Shown in pieces: positions 28,475 to 36,889 of a stretch of DNA of 42,182 nt (positions within the stretch are counted from its first letter, which is position 1; every line of letters starts with the position of its first letter). The position numbers and the translations under genes are program-made. The stretch comes from Brachyspira innocens ATCC 29796 (lineage in GTDB: Bacteria > Spirochaetota > Brachyspiria > Brachyspirales > Brachyspiraceae), in NCBI RefSeq assembly GCF_000384655.1, contig NZ_ARQI01000103.1:1-42182 (forward strand). The letters are read 5' to 3'. The notes below the pieces were generated by a model, which searched no databases, was not told the DNA's origin, and worked only from the letters and a program-made list of their open reading frames with translations.

Positions 28475-29197
28475 ATGAGATTAGATGAATATGTTTATAA
28501 AGAGGGATACACAGAAAGCAGATCTAAAGCACAGGATATAATACTTGCTGGCTGTGTATTTGTAAACGGTGTAAAAGTAACTGCTAAGGCTCAAAAGATA
28601 AAAGATACAGATAATATAGAAGTAATTCAAAATATAAAATATGTATCTAGAGCTGGTGATAAACTTGAAAAGGCTTTTTCTGTATTTGATATATCTGTAG
28701 AAAATAAAATATGTTTGGATATTGGGGCATCTACTGGAGGTTTTACAGATTGTTTACTTCGATATGGGGCTAAAAAAGTTTATGCTTTAGATGTCGGGCA
28801 TAATCAGCTTGTTTATAAACTTCGTTCTGACAGTAGGGTAGTTTCTATAGAAGATTTTAATGCCAAAGATATTAAAAGAGAGATGTTTAATGATGAAATA
28901 CCTTCTGTGGTAGTGAGTGATGTTTCTTTTATATCAGTTTCTAAAATAGCACCTATAATATTTAAAGAATTAAATGATTTAGAGTTTTGGATTAGTTTAA
29001 TAAAGCCTCAGTTTGAAGCAGAACGCGGCGATGTATCAAAAGGAGGTATTATTAAAGACGATATTTTAAGAGAAAAGATAGTAAATAATGCTATTGATAG
29101 GATTACTAAATGCGGATTTAAAGAGATAAACAGAACAGTATCTCCTATAAAAGGCTCTAAAGGAAATATAGAATATTTAGCACATTTTGTTATTTAA
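28475..29197 (+). CDS. tlyA: TlyA haemolysin / rRNA 2'-O-methyltransferase
   Basis: A 240-residue protein with an N-terminal S4 RNA-binding domain (MRLDEYVYKEGYTESRSKAQ ...) and a C-terminal FtsJ-like Rossmann methyltransferase domain with LDIGASTGGFTDCLL, ALDVGHNQL, VSDVSFISV and IKPQFEAERG. In mycobacteria TlyA methylates cytidines of 16S and 23S rRNA and affects capreomycin sensitivity. In Brachyspira hyodysenteriae it was described as a haemolysin. The ATG has no Shine-Dalgarno in the 23 bases after the upstream stop, so coupling or an AU-rich leader must serve. Its stop codon overlaps the stop of the convergent gene at 29194. Confidence 0.95.
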   Translation: MRLDEYVYKEGYTESRSKAQDIILAGCVFVNGVKVTAKAQKIKDTDNIEVIQNIKYVSRAGDKLEKAFSVFDISVENKICLDIGASTGGFTDCLLRYGAKKVYALDVGHNQLVYKLRSDSRVVSIEDFNAKDIKREMFNDEIPSVVVSDVSFISVSKIAPIIFKELNDLEFWISLIKPQFEAERGDVSKGGIIKDDILREKIVNNAIDRITKCGFKEINRTVSPIKGSKGNIEYLAHFVI

Positions 29198-30399
29198 TTA
29201 TTATTTTCTATTTTATATGAGTTTCTTTGTTTGTATATATCATATTCTTTATAAAACTCATCTACATTATTAACAACCAAATAACCGCCGTCTAGTACAC
29301 TTAATGCTTTTATTTTTTTCAAATCATCTTCTATATTTGGTTTGTATTCTATACCTATCATAGAACATATATCATTTATATTATATTGAAAACTTATTCT
29401 GCTTAAACTTTTAAATAATAGTTCATTTTTCATTAATGCTTCTATAATGATTACAAATTTACTTACTATATTATTAGCTTTAAATGCCCTTATTCTTGAA
29501 ATTGTACCGTATATTCTCATACTCATCATTTTTACAAAATATAATCTAAGATTTCTATCCGACTGTACCAAATTAACAGCATCTTCTTTTTTTATTAATT
29601 CTATTATAGAGTCTTGAAGCACTATTGCAGTTGTTAAAAGTAATTTATTTTTTGAAAGCGGAGAATATCCGTTAAGAACATCATTTGTAGAGAGCACTCT
29701 TCTTGTAACCTGCCTATTATCAAATATATTATAAACCCCAATCTGCCCGTACTTTATAACATATAAATAATCACTTGCCTGAAGCTCTGTATAAATACAA
29801 GTTCCTTTTTTGTATTTATATATATTATCTTCAATGTTTTCTGCTTCTTCTATAGGTTTTATATTTCCAAATAGATTATCAAGCTCTTTTATTTTATCTT
29901 CATTATTAGGATATAATTCAGCGTATTTTTTGTATAATTTATAAGCAGCATCTTTAAATCCGTTTTTAGAATATATTTTACACATTTCTATTATGTTGAT
30001 ATTACTCATTCTATTGTGATGGCTATTATAGTATGGATTGTTTTCTTTATTTAAAAAATAATAATATCTGTTAAGCCATCTTTCTATGTTAATTAAAAGA
30101 TAATCGTATATTTTATTAATAAGATTTAAATTATCTATTTTCTCTATTTCATTAATATTCATCTCTATTACTTCTACATCTTCCAAAGCCTTAACAGTTG
30201 AAAAATAAGGTTCATTTAAAACAGCATTAAATAATACTATGATTTCTCCTTCTTTATACTCTATAGTATAATTGTCAGCAAAATAACTGTACACAATAAC
30301 GCTTCCTTTTTTTATTATAAAGAAAGTATATTTAGGTTCTTGCCCCTCTATAAAAATAGTAGCAGATTTATTAAATTTAATAGTATTATAATTTAACAT
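29194..30399 (-). CDS. cNMP-binding-like array protein 6 (last of six in transcription order)
   Basis: A 401-residue protein with two Crp-type beta-barrel domains, about 5-100 and 190-285, joined by a helical linker with one TPR-like unit (MCKIYSKNGFKDAAYKLYKKYAEL). A winged-helix-like tail (about 300-395) reads YNINDICSMIGIEYKPNIEDDLKKI. Domain 1 has the cassette GEIIVLFNAVLNEPYFSTV, where cAMP receptors have a conserved Arg-Ala/Ser pair, so nucleotide binding is uncertain. Domain 2 has KLLLTTAIVLQDS. This copy has the best-kept HTH-like tail of the six. Its stop overlaps that of tlyA by four bases (TTAA). Confidence 0.85.
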   Translation of the reverse strand: MLNYNTIKFNKSATIFIEGQEPKYTFFIIKKGSVIVYSYFADNYTIEYKEGEIIVLFNAVLNEPYFSTVKALEDVEVIEMNINEIEKIDNLNLINKIYDYLLINIERWLNRYYYFLNKENNPYYNSHHNRMSNINIIEMCKIYSKNGFKDAAYKLYKKYAELYPNNEDKIKELDNLFGNIKPIEEAENIEDNIYKYKKGTCIYTELQASDYLYVIKYGQIGVYNIFDNRQVTRRVLSTNDVLNGYSPLSKNKLLLTTAIVLQDSIIELIKKEDAVNLVQSDRNLRLYFVKMMSMRIYGTISRIRAFKANNIVSKFVIIIEALMKNELLFKSLSRISFQYNINDICSMIGIEYKPNIEDDLKKIKALSVLDGGYLVVNNVDEFYKEYDIYKQRNSYKIENNN

Positions 30400-30426
30400 A
30401 GTTAATCCATATATAGTTTGTGTAAT

Positions 30427-30454
30427 ATTTTAATACATTTATAGCGTATGTCAA
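30427..30454 (-). promoter_or_regulatory. Promoter of array gene 6
   Basis: Minus strand: TTGACA (30449-30454), 16 bases, TAAAAT (30427-30432). The -35 hexamer contains the TGA stop codon (30451-30453) of the preceding array gene. Confidence 0.7.
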
Positions 30455-31611
30455 TAATTATTTTTTTGATATTCATGATATTCTTTGAAAAAATTATTTA
30501 TATTAGTTATTTTTATGTATTTATCTTTTACAATTTCTACAGATTTAATTTTTCTTAAATTATTAAGAATATCATCTTTAGATATATTATTTACAGAGTT
30601 TTTTACATCGTCTATGGTATGAGATAACAGTATACTTTCTGATTCTTCAAATAATATTTCTATTTTTAATATAGTAGATATTATTATAAATAGTTTTAAA
30701 GTTATATTTTCTTCTTCTATAGCTCTTATTTTATATAAAACATTGATAATTTTTACAGACATCATTTTTATATTGTATGATCTTAATTGTTTATCTTTGA
30801 TAATCATCTCTAAAAACTCTTCTTTTTGCAAAGTTTTTACATAGGAGGTTTCTAATGCTATTGCTGAGGTTAATAGTGGTTTATAATCTGACTTTGGCCC
30901 GTATCCGTATAATATATAATTTTTTCCATATGCTTCTCTTAATAAAAGCTCTCCGTTAATTGCATTATAAACGCCTATTTTTCCAGACATTATTATATAT
31001 AAAGAATTGCTTGGTTTTAATTCTGTATAAAGACAGCTGCCTTTCATATATAAATATATATTATCTCTAAATTGTTTAGGAGGAGGCATGGCTTGCAATT
31101 TTGATAATTCTATTTTTACGCCTTCAACATCTTCTGCATAATCAAATTCTTTTATATATTCATCATATAATTTATAAGCAGCATCATAAAATTCATTTTT
31201 TTTATATATTTCTGCTATAACAAATATGCTCTCCTTATAATATAAATCTAGTTTATTTTTTACCAAATTACTATAGTATTTAGAAAGCCAAGTTTCAAAT
31301 GTAGAGTTTAAATAATCATATATTTTTTTTATCAAATCTGTGTTAGTTAAATTTTTTACATCCGCAAGATTCATTTCTATTACTTCAGTATCTTCAGCTG
31401 CTTCTATTGTTACAAAATAAGGTTCATTGGTTGCTAAATTCATAAGTCCTATAATAAACCCTATATTATATTCTCTTTCATAATTTTTTGAATTACTTGA
31501 ATATGATTTGGCTTTTCCCTTAGTTATTATGTAAAATACATCTTTAGGATAGTTACCTTCTTCATAGATTAAATAATTTTTTGGAAATTTTGAAGTCTTG
31601 TAATTATTCAT
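30451..31611 (-). CDS. cNMP-binding-like array protein 5
   Basis: A 386-residue paralogue with the same plan: barrel 1 with IGLMNLATNEPYFVTIEA, a linker with FVIAEIYKKNEFYDAAYKLY, barrel 2 with GSCLYTELKPSNSLYIIMSG and KPLLTSAIALETS, and a shorter, weaker winged-helix-like tail (IDDVKNSVNNISKDDILNNL). The helix-turn-helix is degenerate, so DNA binding is doubtful. An AAGGAG Shine-Dalgarno precedes the ATG by about 20 bases, rather far. Gene 6 follows after 51 bases. Confidence 0.85.
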   Translation of the reverse strand: MNNYKTSKFPKNYLIYEEGNYPKDVFYIITKGKAKSYSSNSKNYEREYNIGFIIGLMNLATNEPYFVTIEAAEDTEVIEMNLADVKNLTNTDLIKKIYDYLNSTFETWLSKYYSNLVKNKLDLYYKESIFVIAEIYKKNEFYDAAYKLYDEYIKEFDYAEDVEGVKIELSKLQAMPPPKQFRDNIYLYMKGSCLYTELKPSNSLYIIMSGKIGVYNAINGELLLREAYGKNYILYGYGPKSDYKPLLTSAIALETSYVKTLQKEEFLEMIIKDKQLRSYNIKMMSVKIINVLYKIRAIEEENITLKLFIIISTILKIEILFEESESILLSHTIDDVKNSVNNISKDDILNNLRKIKSVEIVKDKYIKITNINNFFKEYHEYQKNNY

Positions 31612-31647
31612 TTTGTAATATTTATGTTAATTATTTTACTCCTTTTA

Positions 31648-31675
31648 ATTATAATTCTTTTTGAAAAAAAAACAA
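31648..31675 (-). promoter_or_regulatory. Promoter of array gene 5
   Basis: Minus strand: TTGTTT (31670-31675), 16 bases, TATAAT (31648-31653). It has the weakest -35 of the set. Confidence 0.5.
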
Positions 31676-31793
31676 GAAAATTTAATATATTACTAAAAAT
31701 ATTATGCTTTTAATATTTTTGTTGTTTTGCATATTGTATTTTATTCTATGTGTTATTAATTAAAAATATTTATATTTAGAGGATAAATATTTG

Positions 31794-32948
31794 TTAAACC
31801 GTATATTTTTTGTATTCTTCAAAATAGCTTTGAAAATTTGATACTCTTATACTATTAGAAGAATCTAATTCCAAATATTTTATTTTATTGAGTGAGTCGC
31901 TTATTTCTTTATTACTATTTTCTATATTTAATATATTTTTTAAATCTTCTATTTTATAAGGCAGATTAACATATTTAGTTTTATTAAATAAGGTTTCTAT
32001 TTTAAGAATAGAGTATATTAAAATAATTAATTTCATATTTAATTCTTTTGAATTTACAGCTTTTATTTTCAAAATAGCACTATTAATTTTTGTTGCTGTA
32101 ATTTTTATATAATTAGCTTTAAACTCTGGGTCTGTATTTATTATATTCATTAAATTTTCTTTTTGCAAAACTTCGATTGTAGAATCTTCAAGTACTATAG
32201 CTGTTGTGAATAGTGCTTTATATTCTAAAACTGGTCTGTAGCAATTTATGATATAGCCAGAAGGATAAATAAGTCTTACAGTTTGTTTTGAATTCACAAT
32301 ACTGTAAATTCCTACTTTTCCAGACTTGATAATATATATATTGCTGCTTGGTTCAAGTTCTGAATATATGCAGTATCCTTTTTTTACTTTATAAATATTT
32401 TCTTTTATTTTTTGAGGTTTATCTGCAGGTCTTGTATGAAGTATTAATTTTTTAGCATCGTTTATATTGGAATCATCTTCAAAGAGTCTTATACAACTGG
32501 AACATATTTTATATGCGGCATCAGAAAAATTATTATTATTATAAATATTTGCCATAGTTAATATATCTTCTTTATTATACAAATCCACCTTATTTTTTGT
32601 GATTATAGTATAATATTTACTTAGCCAGCTTTCCAATATATAAGAGAAATAATTTGAAATTTTATCTATTAAATTATAATTATCTATTTTGATAAGATTT
32701 TCTACTTTTATTTGTAAAAGTTCTGAATCCTCTATTGCTTCAACTGTTGAATAATATGGTTCGCCTGTTATTGCTGAGATTAATCCTATTATATCGCCTT
32801 CTTTATAATAACTTGTATGTGTTTCATAAAATTTATTGTATGCGGCAGCTTTTCCTTTAACTATTATGTAGAAATATTTTTCAGGTTCTTGATTATCTTT
32901 AAATATGATATCCGATTTTTTAAATTGTACTTTAGTATACTGTTCCAT
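31794..32948 (-). CDS. cNMP-binding-like array protein 4
   Basis: A 384-residue paralogue, closest to array protein 3: both share the linker SKYY-IITKNK-DLYNKEDILTMA and equal lengths, so this pair looks like the most recent duplication. Barrel 1 has GDIIGLISAITGEPYYSTVEA, and barrel 2 has KKGYCIYSELEPSSNIYIIKSG and KALFTTAIVLEDS. The tail keeps only a trace of a winged helix (YKIEDLKNILNIENSNKEIS). An unrelated function of scaffold or sensor type is as likely as transcription control. The 182-base spacer to array gene 5 (31612-31793) is AT-rich and contains that gene's promoter. Confidence 0.85.
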   Translation of the reverse strand: MEQYTKVQFKKSDIIFKDNQEPEKYFYIIVKGKAAAYNKFYETHTSYYKEGDIIGLISAITGEPYYSTVEAIEDSELLQIKVENLIKIDNYNLIDKISNYFSYILESWLSKYYTIITKNKVDLYNKEDILTMANIYNNNNFSDAAYKICSSCIRLFEDDSNINDAKKLILHTRPADKPQKIKENIYKVKKGYCIYSELEPSSNIYIIKSGKVGIYSIVNSKQTVRLIYPSGYIINCYRPVLEYKALFTTAIVLEDSTIEVLQKENLMNIINTDPEFKANYIKITATKINSAILKIKAVNSKELNMKLIILIYSILKIETLFNKTKYVNLPYKIEDLKNILNIENSNKEISDSLNKIKYLELDSSNSIRVSNFQSYFEEYKKYTV

Positions 32949-32976
32949 TTTTCTCTATTATATTTGATATATTACT

Positions 32977-33004
32977 ATTATAATGTACGATATAATTATG
33001 TCAA
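32977..33004 (-). promoter_or_regulatory. Promoter of array gene 4
   Basis: Minus strand: TTGACA (32999-33004), 16 bases, TATAAT (32977-32982): full consensus hexamers. The sequence TTGACATAATT is shared with genes 2 and 3. Confidence 0.8.
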
Positions 33005-33057
33005 TAATAAAAATTAGATTATAACCATTTTATAATATAGCAATAATAAAAAACTAA

Positions 33058-34212
33058 TCATTTTGTACAATCTTCATATTCTCTAAAATAATTTTCTGTA
33101 TCAATTACTGTAATATTATTAAAAGAATCTAATTCTATATATTTAATTTGGGATAATTCGGAATATATAGTATTATTTTCTATATCTGTATTTATCATGT
33201 TTTTTATATCTTCTATTTTGTATATAAGTTTTATAGATTTTGGCATAATAAATAATGTTTCTATTTTTAGAATAGAATATATAATTAATATAAGTTTATA
33301 TCTAATATTTTCTCTTTTTACAGCCTTAATTTTTAATATAGTGCTTATAATTTTTATTGAAGTCATTTTTATAAATTTGATTCTAAGTTCTACATTGCTG
33401 TATAAAGTTTTTATAAGTTCATCTTGATTTATGATTTCGATTACAGAATCTTCTAAAGCTATTACAGTTGTAAGAAGCGGTTTGTATTCCAGTATTGGAC
33501 TATAACCATTTATAATATAGCCTTCAGGATAAACTGCTCTTGTAACATATCTTTTATTCATTATATTATATACCCCTAATTTTCCAGATTTTATATAATA
33601 TATATTATTACTTATTTCTAATTCGCTATATATGCAGTATCCTTTTGTTATTTTAATAGAATTTTTTCCTATAGATTCTGCCTTTTTAGCTGGGGTTAGA
33701 AATTTTATAAAATCTCTCACTTTATCAGTATTAGTATCTTCTTCAAATGAATTTATATATGTTATACAAAGTTTATAGCTTGCATCTTCAAATCCGTTTT
33801 CTTTATAAATACTTGCCATAGTTAAAATATCTTCTTTATTGTAAAGATCTATTTTATTTTTAGTGATTATTGAATAGTATTTGCTAAGCCAATTTTCTAA
33901 TATAAAAGACAGGTAATTTGATATTTTATTTATTAAATGCTTATTATTTAATCTGTTTATATTTTCTATTTTTATTTGCCACAGTTCACAATCTTCGGCT
34001 ATTTCGGATGTGGAATAGTAAGGCTCACCTGTGATTGCCTGTATTATTCCTATGATACCGCCTTCATTATATGTAATAGTGTAATTATCGCAAAAATTAT
34101 TGTATGATAATATTTTTCCTCTTGATATTACATAGAAATAATCTTTTGCCTCTTCTCCGTTTCTGAATATAACGGTTCCTTTTGTATATTTAACTAATCT
34201 GTATTTATCCAT
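33058..34212 (-). CDS. cNMP-binding-like array protein 3
   Basis: A 384-residue paralogue. Barrel 1 has GGIIGIIQAITGEPYYSTSE, the linker has LYNKEDILTMASIYKENGFE, and barrel 2 has KGYCIYSELEISNNIYYIKSG and YKPLLTTVIALEDSVIEII. The C-terminal part (YKIEDIKNMINTDIENNTIY) is a weak winged-helix-like domain. It is most like protein 4. Variation concentrates outside the barrel cores. No clear Shine-Dalgarno is seen near the ATG. Confidence 0.85.
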   Translation of the reverse strand: MDKYRLVKYTKGTVIFRNGEEAKDYFYVISRGKILSYNNFCDNYTITYNEGGIIGIIQAITGEPYYSTSEIAEDCELWQIKIENINRLNNKHLINKISNYLSFILENWLSKYYSIITKNKIDLYNKEDILTMASIYKENGFEDASYKLCITYINSFEEDTNTDKVRDFIKFLTPAKKAESIGKNSIKITKGYCIYSELEISNNIYYIKSGKLGVYNIMNKRYVTRAVYPEGYIINGYSPILEYKPLLTTVIALEDSVIEIINQDELIKTLYSNVELRIKFIKMTSIKIISTILKIKAVKRENIRYKLILIIYSILKIETLFIMPKSIKLIYKIEDIKNMINTDIENNTIYSELSQIKYIELDSFNNITVIDTENYFREYEDCTK

Positions 34213-34246
34213 ATACTTAATATGCGTATAAAATATTTACAATTAG

Positions 34247-34274
34247 ATTATAATACTTAGATAAATTATGTCAA
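34247..34274 (-). promoter_or_regulatory. Promoter of array gene 3
   Basis: Minus strand: TTGACA (34269-34274), 16 bases, TATAAT (34247-34252): full consensus hexamers, with TTGACATAATT shared with genes 2 and 4. Confidence 0.8.
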
Positions 34275-34297
34275 CTAAAATATTTTTTAATAATATA

Positions 34298-35455
34298 TTA
34301 AAAAATGTAATTTTTATATTCTTCTATGTAATTTTTAACATCTGATATATTTATATTATTTAATGAATCTATTTCTATGTATTTGACCTTTTCTAGTTCT
34401 AGACATATATCCTTATTAGACATTTTTATATTAAGCATATTTTTTATATCATCTATTTTATATAATGATTTCAATGTTTTTATATCATTATTAAATAGTG
34501 TTTCCATTTTTATTATAGAGTAGATAATAATTATTAATTTTTTATTTAATTCTTTTGTATTGATAGATTTAATTTTTAATATAGCATTATGAACTTTTAT
34601 AGATGCCATTTTAATAAAGTCCATTCTTAATTCTCTATCTTTATTTATCATTTTTACTAATTCTTTTTTGCTTATAATATTAATCACTGAATCTTCAAGA
34701 ATGATTGCCGTAGTTAGAAGGGGTTTATATTCAAGAGAAGGTGGGTATCCATTTATAATATATCCTTCTGAATAAATATTTCTAATAATTTGTTTTTCAT
34801 TTAAAATACAATAAATGCCTACTTTACCTGATTTAATTATATATATATGATTGCTGGAAGATATTTCTGAGTATAGACAGTATCCCTTTTTAAACTCAAA
34901 AGATGTTCCGATTATATGTTTAGGTTTTTCTAAAGGCTTTATATCGTTTAATATTTTTTTTATTTCATCAGCATCATCAGTGTCTGGAAACATATGCATA
35001 TATTTAGAAGCCATTTTATGAACAACATCTGTATAACCATTATTTTTATAAATTTTTATCATAGTTAAGATATCATACTTATTATACAAATCCACTTTAT
35101 TTTTAGCGAGAATAGTATAATATTTGCTAAGCCAAGTTTCTAAAATGAGATAAAGATAATTATATATTTTATCAAGCAATTCTTCGTTACTAATATTAAT
35201 TATACTGTCTGTTTTTATTTTTATTACTTCTGTTTCTTCTTCTGCCTCTATAGTAGAAAAATACGGCTCATTTATAGTAGAAGATACAAGACCTAAAATG
35301 CTTCCTTTCTCATTATTATACTTATAAGACTTATAAAAATCATTGTAACATGTAGTTTTGCCTTTAAGTATTATATAAAAATGATTTAAAGGTTTTTCTC
35401 CAGACTTTATAATAATATCATCTTTATTAAATTTAATGGTATCATATTTAGACAT
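34298..35455 (-). CDS. cNMP-binding-like array protein 2
   Basis: A 385-residue paralogue. Barrel 1 has KGSILGLVSSTINEPYFSTIEA, the linker has LYNKYDILTMIKIYKNNGYT, and barrel 2 has KKGYCLYSEISSSNHIYIIKSG and YKPLLTTAIILEDSVINII. The tail (YKIDDIKNMLNIKMSNKDICL) again resembles a worn winged helix. An AGGAG Shine-Dalgarno lies 5 bases before the ATG. The next array gene starts 85 bases downstream. Confidence 0.85.
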   Translation of the reverse strand: MSKYDTIKFNKDDIIIKSGEKPLNHFYIILKGKTTCYNDFYKSYKYNNEKGSILGLVSSTINEPYFSTIEAEEETEVIKIKTDSIINISNEELLDKIYNYLYLILETWLSKYYTILAKNKVDLYNKYDILTMIKIYKNNGYTDVVHKMASKYMHMFPDTDDADEIKKILNDIKPLEKPKHIIGTSFEFKKGYCLYSEISSSNHIYIIKSGKVGIYCILNEKQIIRNIYSEGYIINGYPPSLEYKPLLTTAIILEDSVINIISKKELVKMINKDRELRMDFIKMASIKVHNAILKIKSINTKELNKKLIIIIYSIIKMETLFNNDIKTLKSLYKIDDIKNMLNIKMSNKDICLELEKVKYIEIDSLNNINISDVKNYIEEYKNYIF

Positions 35456-35529
35456 AATACTCCTATAAAAAACATTATTATTTTTTGAAATTACACTATT
35501 ATCAATTATTCACACTATATCAGGCGGCT

Positions 35530-35557
35530 ATTATAATATAAAGGGTAATTATGTCAA
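35530..35557 (-). promoter_or_regulatory. Promoter of array gene 2
   Basis: Minus strand: TTGACA (35552-35557), 16 bases, TATAAT (35530-35535): full consensus hexamers. The leader is about 68 bases. Confidence 0.8.
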
Positions 35558-35622
35558 TATTTTTAAAAAAAATTTAATATTTTTTATATTTTTAAAACAA
35601 AAATTAAGAATTTTACAAAATA

Positions 35623-36810
35623 TCATTCTACTATATTTGGAGTAGAGTTCCTTTTCATATACATATTATACTCGTTAAAGAAATTCTGTACATTCGGAAT
35701 AATTATTTTGCCTTCTCTTGAAAATAATATTATTTTAGTTTTATTCATTTCTGATTTTATATAATCTGTATTTTCAATTCCAACCATAGCACATATATCA
35801 TTGGCGGTATATGGAAGCTCCAAAAAATCGGCATTTTTATCAAATAATAATGCTGTTTTTGTAAATGAATATATCATATTGTAAAATTTACCCACTCTGC
35901 TTTTTATGCTTATACTGTAGCTTTTTATAACTGTATTGTATATTCTTCTAGCCATAATATTTACTAAATGATACTGAAGTTTGGTATTGGTAGAAGCAAG
36001 TTTCAAAAAATCTTCTTTATTGACTATCTGTAAAACGGTATCTTCTAATACTATGCATGTGGTAAGTAAAAATTTATTTCCAAGTATAGGCTTGTATCCT
36101 ATAATATTTCCGCTTGGGAATATAATTCTTGTTATAAGCCTTCCGTCAAACACACTGTATACTCCTACTTTGCCGTCTCTTATTACATAAAGTTCGGTAT
36201 TACTTTCCAATTCAGAGAATATACAGCTTCCAGCCTTATACTCAAATAAATTATTACTTATTTGTAATGGAGCTTCTATTTTTACATCTCTTTCTATTGA
36301 TAATATTTTGTTATTTACTTCGCTATGATCCTTATCTGGGAACATTTCTATTATTTTTTTATACATATATAGGGCAGCAGATTTAAGTCCATTTTTTTCA
36401 TATATTTCTGCTATTTCAAAAGCATTATTTTCTTTGTAGCTTCCTATGTTTAATGTTTCAGCCAATTTATAAAAATATTTTCCAAGCCATATTTCCATAA
36501 ACTTTATTAAATGCTTATATATACTTTCTATTATTTTAGTATCTTCAATAGCATATATATCTTTTATATGTATTTCTATTAATACGGCATTTGTTGCAGC
36601 AATAGCGGTTGAATAATAAGGTTCTGATAATATAGCTGGAACTATTCCTATTATCTCTCCTCTTGTAAATTCAAAATTTGTATTTTCTATAACGTAATTT
36701 TTGTCTATTATAGTACCTTCTTTAATTATATAAAATACATCTTTTGAATTTTCTCCAGCCACAAATACGGCAGAGTCTTTTTTAAACTCAACAACATTAA
36801 AATCTATCAT
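35623..36810 (-). CDS. cNMP-binding-like array protein 1 (first of six)
   Basis: A 395-residue paralogue. Barrel 1 has RGEIIGIVPAILSEPYYSTA, the linker has FEIAEIYEKNGLKSAALYMY, and barrel 2 has YKAGSCIFSELESNTELYVIRDG and NKFLLTTCIVLEDTVLQIV. The tail YTANDICAMVGIENTDYIKSEM is, with protein 6, the best-preserved Crp-like winged helix of the family. Proteins 1 and 6 therefore look closest to the ancestral regulator, with 2-5 diverged in between. An AGGGG Shine-Dalgarno lies before the ATG. Confidence 0.85.
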   Translation of the reverse strand: MIDFNVVEFKKDSAVFVAGENSKDVFYIIKEGTIIDKNYVIENTNFEFTRGEIIGIVPAILSEPYYSTAIAATNAVLIEIHIKDIYAIEDTKIIESIYKHLIKFMEIWLGKYFYKLAETLNIGSYKENNAFEIAEIYEKNGLKSAALYMYKKIIEMFPDKDHSEVNNKILSIERDVKIEAPLQISNNLFEYKAGSCIFSELESNTELYVIRDGKVGVYSVFDGRLITRIIFPSGNIIGYKPILGNKFLLTTCIVLEDTVLQIVNKEDFLKLASTNTKLQYHLVNIMARRIYNTVIKSYSISIKSRVGKFYNMIYSFTKTALLFDKNADFLELPYTANDICAMVGIENTDYIKSEMNKTKIILFSREGKIIIPNVQNFFNEYNMYMKRNSTPNIVE

Positions 36811-36838
36811 AATAATAACCCCTAAACTTGATTATTAT

Positions 36839-36866
36839 ATTATACTTTATAATTTTTATATAACAA
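36839..36866 (-). promoter_or_regulatory. Promoter of array gene 1
   Basis: Minus strand: TTGTTA (36861-36866), 16 bases, TATAAT (36839-36844). Leader of about 22 bases. Confidence 0.65.
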
Positions 36867-36889
36867 GAATATATAATTATTTTTTAATA

